From positions 1 to 12,866 of the forward strand of contig QHWL01000178.1 of NCBI GenBank assembly GCA_003222555.1: a DNA stretch of 12,866 bases, given 5' to 3'. Below, piece after piece: positions 7,291 through 12,866 of this stretch. A program made the position numbers and the translations under genes. The notes under the pieces were generated by a model. It did not search any database. It had not been told where the DNA came from and was given only the letters and a program-made list of their open reading frames with translations. The stretch's first letter is position 1; each line of letters opens with the position of its first letter. The DNA is from Acidobacteriota bacterium. GTDB lineage: Bacteria; Acidobacteriota; Vicinamibacteria; Vicinamibacterales; CAVVIG01.

Positions 7291-8208
7291 CTACTCCAGC
7301 TCCCGCCCGGTCAGACGGCGGTACGCCTCCAAATACTTCCCACGCGTGTTCTCGACGACGTCGGCCGGCAGCGAGGGGACCGGCGGCTGCTTGTTCCAAC
7401 GGATCCGCTCGAGATAGTCGCGCACGAACTGCTTGTCGAAGCTCGGTTGCGCGCCGCCCGGCTTGTAGTCGTCGCGAGGCCAGAACCGCGACGAGTCGGG
7501 CGTGAGCACTTCATCGATGAGTATCAACCGGTCTTCCTCGGGGCCGCCGTTGGGCGGCAGCATGCCGAATTCGAACTTCGTGTCGGCGACGATAATGCCA
7601 CAGGCTTCTGCATGCGCCGATCCCTCGGCGTATAGCCGAAGGGTCAAATCGCGGGCGCGGGCGAAAAGCCGCGGTCCAATGAGCTTGGCCGCGTCCGCCT
7701 CGGCGATGTTCATGTCGTGACCGCTCTGCGCCTTGCTCGCCGGCGTAAAGATCGGCTCGGGCAGCCGATCGGACTCGCGCAGCCCCGCGGGCAGCCGAAG
7801 GCCGCACACCTGGCCGGTCGCGACGTAATCCTTCCAGCCGGAACCAGACAGGTATCCGCGCGCGACACATTCAATCGGCAGCGGCTCGGTTTTCTTCACG
7901 AGCATCGAGCGGCCGCGAAGCGTGTCCACAGCCGGCTGGGCCTGTGGCGGATAAGTCGTCGGATCGGTCGAGAGGAGATGATTGGCGACGATCGGCCGCG
8001 TGCGGTCGAACCAGAACGCCGATATTTGGGTGAGGATCTTGCCCTTGTCGGGAATTCCCGAGCCCAGAACGTAATCGAACGCTGAAATACGATCGGTAGC
8101 CACGAGCAGGAGGCAATCGCCGAAATCGTAAAGGTCCCTGACCTTGCCTTGTCGATCAGGCGAGCGGCGATCGAGCGTGGTCTGGAGAACGGGAGAAACC
8201 AATGGCAA
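7291..8208 (-). CDS. purC: Phosphoribosylaminoimidazole-succinocarboxamide synthase (SAICAR synthetase)
   Basis: PurC joins aspartate to CAIR using ATP, giving SAICAR in de novo purine synthesis. The 305-residue protein is full length and close to the longer, yeast Ade1-like form. The nucleotide-binding GKVRDLYDFGD is near residue 21, followed by DRISAFDYVL, the substrate stretch KKTEPLPIECVARGYLSGSG, FTPASKAQSGHDMNI, the metal/ATP region VADTKFEFG and the catalytic IDEVLTPDSSRFWP. All look intact. Translation starts at a TTG (8208) with AGAGGA 5 nt upstream; no in-frame ATG exists nearby, so the weak start codon seems real. A TTGTCA-N17-TAAGAT promoter sits just upstream. No other pur gene is in the window. 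Confidence 0.97.
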   Translation of the reverse strand: MPLVSPVLQTTLDRRSPDRQGKVRDLYDFGDCLLLVATDRISAFDYVLGSGIPDKGKILTQISAFWFDRTRPIVANHLLSTDPTTYPPQAQPAVDTLRGRSMLVKKTEPLPIECVARGYLSGSGWKDYVATGQVCGLRLPAGLRESDRLPEPIFTPASKAQSGHDMNIAEADAAKLIGPRLFARARDLTLRLYAEGSAHAEACGIIVADTKFEFGMLPPNGGPEEDRLILIDEVLTPDSSRFWPRDDYKPGGAQPSFDKQFVRDYLERIRWNKQPPVPSLPADVVENTRGKYLEAYRRLTGRELE

Positions 8209-8238
8209 CGCGTTCCTCTGAGCGGGAGAACGATCGGC

Positions 8239-8267
8239 ATCTTACAAGGACCGTCGCCGCATGACAA
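8239..8267 (-). promoter_or_regulatory. Probable sigma70 promoter of purC
   Basis: On the minus strand TTGTCA (8267–8262) and TAAGAT (8244–8239) are 17 bp apart, each one or two bases from consensus. It would give a leader of about 25 nt before the purC TTG. No purine riboswitch or PurR-type operator is obvious in this short leader. Confidence 0.6.
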
Positions 8268-8291
8268 CAACAACATGTAGGGGGTTATAGT
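8261..8291 (+). promoter_or_regulatory. Possible promoter of the ybhN-like/nrdR cluster
   Basis: TATAGT at 8286–8291 lies 19–20 nt before the ATG at 8311, with ATGACA at 8261–8266 as a -35 candidate at a long 19-bp spacing. It overlaps the -35 of the purC promoter on the other strand, so the two divergent promoters may compete. The -10 is fair and the -35 weak. Confidence 0.35.
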
Positions 8292-8310
8292 AGAGGGCAC
8301 TCATCTGGAG

Positions 8311-9423
8311 ATGCGATCGCACCTTCGCACGATCCTCGTGCTGGCTGTCGCCGTCGGTCTGCTGGCGTTGTTCTTGTACAACGTCGATTTGTGGCGCGTG
8401 GTGGGCTCGATCGCCCGGGCGCGGCCGGAGTGGCTCGCGCTGTCGCTGGCCACCATGTTCGTGAACCTCGCGATCCGCGCGCTGAGATGGCAATATCTCC
8501 TGGAGCCGCTGGCAAAGACGAGCTTCGGGAACGCGTTTCGCGCCACGGCCGTCGGGTTTGCGGCGAGCAGCGTGCTACCGGCGCGGGCCGGCGAGCTCAT
8601 CCGGCCATATTTTCTCTCGCGCTATGAGAACGTGAGTGCCACGGGCGCGTTCGCGACGGTCATCCTCGAGCGGTTGCTCGACACGGTCACGGTGCTCGTG
8701 TTGCTCGCGTCGTTCGTGTTCGTGTTCGGGCGCGAGCTGGGCGCGGCCAAACCGGTCGTGTTCGCGGCGGTCAAGTGGGCGGGCGCGACGGCGGGCGTTG
8801 TGGCGCTTGGGTCATTGATGGTGCTTTTCGTGCTCGCGGGGGATCCGGCGCGCCTCGGGCGTACGATGACACGGCTCGGGGAGGTCGTCCCTTCGGCGCT
8901 CGCGGCCCTGATCGGGCGCGTTGCTGAAAAATTTGCCACCGGCCTGGGCGCCATCCGCCGCCCTGGCCGGCTCCTGGTCGCGTTGCTCTGGTCTTTCCCG
9001 TTGTGGCTTTCGATCGCTCTGGGCATCTGGGCCGTGACGGTGGCGTTTCATTTTGCGGTGCCGTTTACCGGATCGTTTCTCTTGCTGGCGCTCCTGGTGA
9101 TTGGCGTCGCCGTGCCGACCCCAGGCGCCATCGGCGGATTCCACGAGGCGATTCGGATCGGCGCGACGGTGTTTTACGGCGCTCCCGGCGATGCGGCCGT
9201 AGGCGCCGCGATCGTGTTGCATCTGTTCTCGATCGGACCGTCGCTGCTTCTGGGGCTGTTCTTCGCCGCGCAGGCGGGGTTGAACCTGGCCGGCATGCGG
9301 CGGCTAGCGGACCAGGCGGAAGCGCCTTCGGTGGCCGCCGACAGAAAAAGCGCGACCGATCGCGAGCGGGGTTGGAGCCCCGGCGAGCGTCGCAGAGCGA
9401 CGTCGGAGGGCGGCCCGAAGTGA
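8311..9423 (+). CDS. YbhN-like integral membrane protein, lysylphosphatidylglycerol synthase TM / flippase-like domain
   Basis: A 370-residue membrane protein of the UPF0104/COG0392 family, related to the membrane half of MprF (lysyl-PG synthase/flippase). The first helix spans residues about 7–23, a second lies near 40–55, and several more follow to about 330. The family signature is clear: LPARAGELIRPYFLSRYENV, then AFATVILERLLDTVTVLV, and late VPTPGAIGGFHEAIRIG. The MprF catalytic domain is absent, so it probably handles a lipid or lipid-linked substrate rather than aminoacylating one; the substrate is unknown. The C-terminus is a 35-residue charged, cytoplasmic-looking tail. The ATG at 8311 has GGAG directly against it, too close for an ideal ribosome binding site. 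Its last codons overlap nrdR by 4 nt (GTGA), which suggests translational coupling. Confidence 0.87.
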   Translation: MRSHLRTILVLAVAVGLLALFLYNVDLWRVVGSIARARPEWLALSLATMFVNLAIRALRWQYLLEPLAKTSFGNAFRATAVGFAASSVLPARAGELIRPYFLSRYENVSATGAFATVILERLLDTVTVLVLLASFVFVFGRELGAAKPVVFAAVKWAGATAGVVALGSLMVLFVLAGDPARLGRTMTRLGEVVPSALAALIGRVAEKFATGLGAIRRPGRLLVALLWSFPLWLSIALGIWAVTVAFHFAVPFTGSFLLLALLVIGVAVPTPGAIGGFHEAIRIGATVFYGAPGDAAVGAAIVLHLFSIGPSLLLGLFFAAQAGLNLAGMRRLADQAEAPSVAADRKSATDRERGWSPGERRRATSEGGPK

Positions 9424-9878
9424 AATGTCCTTACTGCGCTCGTCTGGGCGACAAAGTGGTCGACTCGCGCGAAAGCAAGGAAGGCGAGGTCATCCGGCGC
9501 CGCCGCGAGTGCCTCGAATGCGGCAAGCGCTTCACCAGCTATGAACGGATCGACGAGATCCCGTACATGGTGGTGAAGAAGGATGGAACCCGCGAGCGAT
9601 TCGAGCGGCAGAAGCTCATCGCCGGTCTGCTGAAGGCGTGCGAGAAGCGGCCGGTCAGCGTGGCGGCGCTCGAAGCGGTCGCCGATCGTGTCGAGGCGAC
9701 GCTGCAGGAGCGGCCCGAAAAGGAAATCGCGACGGCCGATATCGGGGCTTTCGTCATGGAGGAGCTGAAGAAGCTGGACAAAGTGGCGTACGTGCGGTTT
9801 GCGTCGGTCTACCGGCATTTCCGCGACCTTGGCGAGTTCATGAGCGAGCTCAAAGATCTGTTGAATGTGAAGGAATGA
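9420..9878 (+). CDS. nrdR: Transcriptional repressor NrdR
   Basis: NrdR represses ribonucleotide reductase genes by binding NrdR boxes when its ATP-cone holds dATP. The 152-residue protein has the family's usual length and both domains: a zinc ribbon with C3, C6, C31 and C34 (KCPYC and RRECLECGKRFTSYERID), then the ATP-cone from about residue 49 (MVVKKDGTRERFERQKLIAG and LLKACEKRPVS) ending in KVAYVRFASVYRHFRDLGEF. All four zinc ligands are present. It starts at a GTG (9420) overlapping the stop of the membrane-protein gene by 4 nt, with GGAGGG about 9 nt upstream. Its own stop overlaps the next ATG (ATGA). No nrd gene or NrdR box is in the window, so its targets lie elsewhere. Confidence 0.97.
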   Translation: MKCPYCARLGDKVVDSRESKEGEVIRRRRECLECGKRFTSYERIDEIPYMVVKKDGTRERFERQKLIAGLLKACEKRPVSVAALEAVADRVEATLQERPEKEIATADIGAFVMEELKKLDKVAYVRFASVYRHFRDLGEFMSELKDLLNVKE

Positions 9879-10459
9879 CGAATCGGCTCAAAATGCAACC
9901 ACGAAAACACGAAGGCACGAAAAGACTGGTTGGATTGGTTTTCGCCGTGGCATTTGTCTCGCTCGGCTCGGTCGCGCGCGCGGACGGGCAGGACCTCTCG
10001 GTGATGCCGATTGCGCGCGACGGTCAGGTGGTTGTGTCCTTCGAGCTGAGCGAAGGCTTGACCGAGGACGTCCGCGACGCCATTCAAAGCGGCCTGCCGA
10101 CGACATTCTCCTATGAGCTCGAATTGCGACGCAGTACGGCGACCTGGTTCGATCGCACGATTGCCGCCGTGACGATGACGGCCACCGTGCGGTTCGACAA
10201 CCTGACGCGGCGGTATCAGATGTCGCGCACGCTCGATGGGCGCGTCGAAGATGCACGGCCGACCGAAGATCAGGACGCCGTGCGCCGCTGGATGACGCGG
10301 TTCGAGCACGTGCCGCTGTCGACCACGTCGGCGCTCGAAGCCGACGGCGAGTACTACGTCAGGGTCCGCGCACACACGCAGCCGCGAAACACCTGGTTTT
10401 TCTGGCCGTGGGGCCACGATTGGGTGCTGGGTCGCGCGAAGTTCACGTTTATTCCGTAG
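9875..10459 (+). CDS. DUF4390 domain protein with signal peptide
   Basis: A 194-residue exported protein of unknown function. An N-terminal signal peptide is visible: basic KHEGTKR, then a hydrophobic core LVGLVFAVAFVSLGSV and a probable signal peptidase I site ARA-DG at residues 34–37. The mature part starts DLSVMPIARDGQVVVSFELS and matches the DUF4390 pattern: a beta-strand-rich domain with SGLPTTFSYELELRR, WFDRTIA, RFDNLTRRYQMSR and the closing WVLGRAKFTF. The ATG at 9875 overlaps the nrdR stop (ATGA); an ATG at 9893 is a less likely alternative. DUF4390 genes commonly sit directly before ntrY-type kinases (family knowledge from memory), and here a kinase follows after 16 nt, so it may act with that sensor in the periplasm. 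Codons 9–16 lie in a CACGAA repeat. Confidence 0.88.
   Translation: MTNRLKMQPRKHEGTKRLVGLVFAVAFVSLGSVARADGQDLSVMPIARDGQVVVSFELSEGLTEDVRDAIQSGLPTTFSYELELRRSTATWFDRTIAAVTMTATVRFDNLTRRYQMSRTLDGRVEDARPTEDQDAVRRWMTRFEHVPLSTTSALEADGEYYVRVRAHTQPRNTWFFWPWGHDWVLGRAKFTFIP
9900..9924 (+). repeat. CACGAA repeat inside the DUF4390 signal peptide
   Basis: Three CACGAA copies at 9900, 9908 and 9916, spaced 8 bp apart, encode part of the basic N-region of the signal peptide (RKHEGTK). The same CACGAAG motif forms the intergenic inverted repeat at 12776–12866, so a dispersed repeat appears to have entered, or overlaps, this gene's 5' end. Confidence 0.65.
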
Positions 10460-10475
10460 CGCTAGGCCGCTGATC

Positions 10476-12758
10476 ATGCCCGCCACCGTTACGTCAATCA
10501 CGCCGCGGCGAACGAGCGGCCAGGGCCGGCCGCCCCAGTCCGCGTCTCGCCGTCCTTTCCGGGACAACCCGCGGCTCATTCTCGCCGGCATCGGCGCGCT
10601 CGTCGCCGTGCTGGTGGCGATCCTGGCGGTCGCCAACCGCACGCCGCGCTTATCGCCTGACTTCCTCACCGAGTTCGTGCTCTACGCGTTGTCGGCCGCC
10701 GATCTGACGATGCTGGTCGCGCTCGTTTTCGTGCTGGCGCGAAATATCGTCAAGCTGGTGGTGGAGGGCCGGCGCGCGCGGCCGTTCGCCAGGTTCCGCG
10801 CGAAGCTGGTCGCGCTGCTGCTGGGTATGACGCTGGTGCCGGCCGTGCTCGTGCTGGCGGTGGGAAGCGAGCTGATTCGGACGAGCGTGGAGCGCTGGTT
10901 CAACGCGCCGATGGACGAGATCTTGACGTCGGCCAACCAGATCGCTGGCGACTATTACCACGAGCGGCAGATGCTCGTGAGCGATCACGCCAAGCGAATC
11001 GCCCGGGCGCTCGCGTCGGTCAATCTTGGCAATCCCGACGTGAGGCCGCTCCGCGATCTGCTCGCGCCCGACGTCACATTGCAGCGGGTGCAGATGGTGG
11101 AGGTGTACCGCGTCGGCCGGGCCAGCGGTTCGCTTCCAGGCCTCGAGCCGGTGGTCGATGTGGCCGCGCCAGCGCTGCCACCCGGCTATAGCCGCGCGGC
11201 CGCCGATCGGCTCGCCGCGCAGGCCCTTACCGGCTCGTCCGACACGCGCTCGATCGAGACGCTCGGATCGTCGGGCGATCTGCTGCATGCGGCGGCCGTC
11301 ATCCGATCGAAAGACGGCCGCGCCACCGGCGTCGTGGTGGCCACCGATTACCTGACCGGCGATCTCGCGGTCCGATCGCGGCGCATGACCCAGGCGTTCG
11401 AGGACTACAACCAATTGCGGGTCCTGAAGCGGCCGCTGGCCGGCGTCTATCTCTCGTTCTTTCTGATGGTGACGCTGCTGATTCTTGTGGGCGCCACCTG
11501 GATGGGGCTGTACCTCGCGAAGCGGATCACGCGTCCGGTGCAGATGCTGGCCGCCGCCGCGCGCGAAATCGGCGCGGGTCACCTCGATCAGCGCGTCGAG
11601 CCGCAAAGCAACGACGAGTTCGGCTCGCTCGTCGAGGCCTTCAATACGATGGCGGGCGAGCTGGCGACGAGCCGGCGCAACGTGGAGCGTTCCACGATCG
11701 AGCTCGAGCGAAAGCACATCGAGACCGAGATCCGCCGGCGCTACACCGAGACGATTCTCGAACGGATCACGACTGGTGTCGTCTCGGTGGATGCCGCGGG
11801 CGCGATTACGACGATCAACAGCGCGGCGGCGCGGCTCCTCAGCCTCGACCGCGCCATCGTCGGGCAGCCGGCTCGCGCGGTGTTCGACCGGGCCGACCTG
11901 CAGCCGCTTCGCGCGCTCCTGGCGGGCGCGGGACGCGCGAAGACCGAGCCGGCCGCGCAGGACATTGCGATTCCGCGCCAACAGCAGGAACTTCACCTCG
12001 CCGTCGTCGCCACGGCGCTCGTCGGCGACAGCGGCGCGCCGGAAGGCGTCGTACTCGTGCTCGACGATGTGACGCCGCTGATTCGCGCTCAGAAGGTCGC
12101 GGCGTGGCGCGAAGTGGCGCGCCGGCTGGCGCACGAAATCAAGAACCCGCTCACGCCCATTCAATTGTGCGCCGAGCGGCTGCGCCGCCACTTCGCCGGC
12201 GGCCCGCCCGCCGCGAAAGATCTGGTCGACGAATGCGCGGCGACCATTGTCGGCGAGGTCGAGTCGCTCAAGGATCTGGTCGACGAGTTCTCGCAGTTCG
12301 CGCGAATGCCGGCCCCCCGGACCGTGCCGACCGATCTCGGGCAGCTCGTCGCCGAGACGCTCGCGCTGTACAACGGCATCTTTACCGACGTCGGGATCGA
12401 GCAGCGGACCGCCGCCGATGTTCCGCTCGTGCGGCTCGACGCGGAGCAAATCCGGCGTGTCGTCATCAACCTCGTGGACAATGCGATTGAAGCGATGGAA
12501 CGCAGGGGACAGATCATCGTCGAGACCCAACTCGACGCGCCCGGCGGCGTGGTGCGGGTCATCGTCGCCGACAACGGGCCGGGCATTCCCCCGGCGGAGC
12601 GCGAGAAATTGTTTCTGCCGTACTATTCGACCAAACGGCGCGGCAGCGGGCTCGGGCTGGCCATCGTGCGCCGCATCATCGCCGAGCACGGCGGCAGCAT
12701 CGAAGTCGGCGACAACATGCCGCGCGGCACGCGTTTTACGATCGAGCTCCCGTGCTAG
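10476..12758 (+). CDS. NtrY-like membrane sensor histidine kinase
   Basis: A 760-residue kinase with NtrY architecture and length. Membrane helices lie at about 34–54, 67–88 and 111–130, then a periplasmic sensor segment of about 190 residues, and a fourth helix at about 326–347. A HAMP domain follows (RITRPVQMLAAAAREIGAGH), a PAS domain at about 422–540, and the HisKA box RRLAHEIKNPLTPIQL with phospho-acceptor H553. The ATPase domain has N665 and N669 in NLVDNAIEAM, DNGPGIP at D699 and GSGLGLAI from G723. All catalytic motifs are intact. HEIKNPLTPIQL is typical of NtrY, whose partner is the sigma54 regulator NtrX, involved in nitrogen or redox/envelope signalling. No response regulator is seen before the window ends; 108 bp of repeat follows the stop. 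The ATG at 10476 is 16 nt after DUF4390, with a weak ribosome binding site. Confidence 0.92.
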   Translation: MPATVTSITPRRTSGQGRPPQSASRRPFRDNPRLILAGIGALVAVLVAILAVANRTPRLSPDFLTEFVLYALSAADLTMLVALVFVLARNIVKLVVEGRRARPFARFRAKLVALLLGMTLVPAVLVLAVGSELIRTSVERWFNAPMDEILTSANQIAGDYYHERQMLVSDHAKRIARALASVNLGNPDVRPLRDLLAPDVTLQRVQMVEVYRVGRASGSLPGLEPVVDVAAPALPPGYSRAAADRLAAQALTGSSDTRSIETLGSSGDLLHAAAVIRSKDGRATGVVVATDYLTGDLAVRSRRMTQAFEDYNQLRVLKRPLAGVYLSFFLMVTLLILVGATWMGLYLAKRITRPVQMLAAAAREIGAGHLDQRVEPQSNDEFGSLVEAFNTMAGELATSRRNVERSTIELERKHIETEIRRRYTETILERITTGVVSVDAAGAITTINSAAARLLSLDRAIVGQPARAVFDRADLQPLRALLAGAGRAKTEPAAQDIAIPRQQQELHLAVVATALVGDSGAPEGVVLVLDDVTPLIRAQKVAAWREVARRLAHEIKNPLTPIQLCAERLRRHFAGGPPAAKDLVDECAATIVGEVESLKDLVDEFSQFARMPAPRTVPTDLGQLVAETLALYNGIFTDVGIEQRTAADVPLVRLDAEQIRRVVINLVDNAIEAMERRGQIIVETQLDAPGGVVRVIVADNGPGIPPAEREKLFLPYYSTKRRGSGLGLAIVRRIIAEHGGSIEVGDNMPRGTRFTIELPC

Positions 12759-12775
12759 CCCGCAAACGATCTTTT

Positions 12776-12866
12776 TCACGAAGTCACGAAGTGTCACGAA
12801 GGTTCACGAAGGAGTTTTTTGTACAAGAACGATTCGTGAGTCTTCGTGCCCTTCGTGTCTTCGTGA
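12776..12866. repeat. CACGAAG inverted repeat downstream of ntrY
   Basis: Four CACGAA(G) copies at 12777, 12785, 12795 and 12805 face four inverted copies (TTCGTG at 12833, CTTCGTG at 12842, 12851 and 12859) across a 22-nt centre holding a T6 run. The arms of about 34 bp match almost throughout, including the TCACGAAG ends. The right arm reaches the window edge, so the repeat may continue. On RNA it would form a long hairpin just after the ntrY stop. Confidence 0.85.

Noticed and set aside
7196..7399. N-terminal extension of the Fis-type protein
   Set aside because: It would overlap the 3' end of purC by over 100 bp and is low-complexity Ala/Gly/Arg text without family resemblance; the ATG at 7195 starts the conserved part.
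10650..12797. 715-residue open frame antisense to the kinase gene
   Set aside because: It is rich in Arg, Asp and His with no domain, exactly opposite a gene with all kinase motifs; long antisense frames are expected at this GC content.
12811..12832. Rho-independent terminator using the T6 run after ntrY
   Set aside because: The T run lies in the loop of the inverted repeat, not after a completed GC-rich stem, so it does not fit the intrinsic terminator layout.

Overview
This is a GC-rich, gene-dense bacterial chromosome segment made almost entirely of housekeeping and envelope genes. The gene content and protein style (a Gly-rich TonB-family protein, a DUF4390–NtrY pair, and several short dispersed intergenic repeats) suggest an Acidobacteriota genome, perhaps of the Vicinamibacteria type. 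That placement is inference from family resemblance, not something a marker here proves. I see no CRISPR array, transposase, integrase, phage gene, rRNA or tRNA.

Layout. The window opens inside selB (+), the selenocysteine elongation factor, of which only the C-terminal part is present. Its stop lies 3 bp from the stop of tatA (-), a 48-residue Tat translocase subunit too short to stand out in an ORF scan. Upstream of tatA is an array of four 80–84 bp units, each carrying a hairpin. Next is a geranylgeranyl-reductase-family flavoprotein (-). Two plus-strand genes follow: a YflT-like small protein and a tonB-family gene split by a one-base insertion. tonB and the groES–groEL operon (-) converge on a strong two-way terminator followed by an AT-rich heptamer-repeat island. 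groES has a near-consensus sigma70 promoter overlapping a CIRCE/HrcA operator. Upstream of it on the minus strand are a small Fis-type HTH protein and purC. A divergent promoter region separates purC from a plus-strand cluster: a YbhN-like flippase-domain membrane protein, nrdR, a DUF4390 secreted protein and an NtrY-like histidine kinase. The first three overlap by 4 nt and the kinase follows after 16 nt, so this looks like one transcription unit. The window ends in an inverted repeat built from CACGAAG motifs.

How the genes relate. Clear functional units are groES–groEL (chaperonin under heat-shock control) and the nrdR–DUF4390–ntrY cluster (ribonucleotide reductase repressor, then a probable envelope protein and sensor kinase). 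selB, tatA and purC are solitary housekeeping genes. I found no convincing undescribed system. The points most worth a second look are the tonB frameshift (and a possible second indel in selB), the number of different small repeat families in the gaps, and a CACGAA repeat that has become part of the DUF4390 signal peptide.
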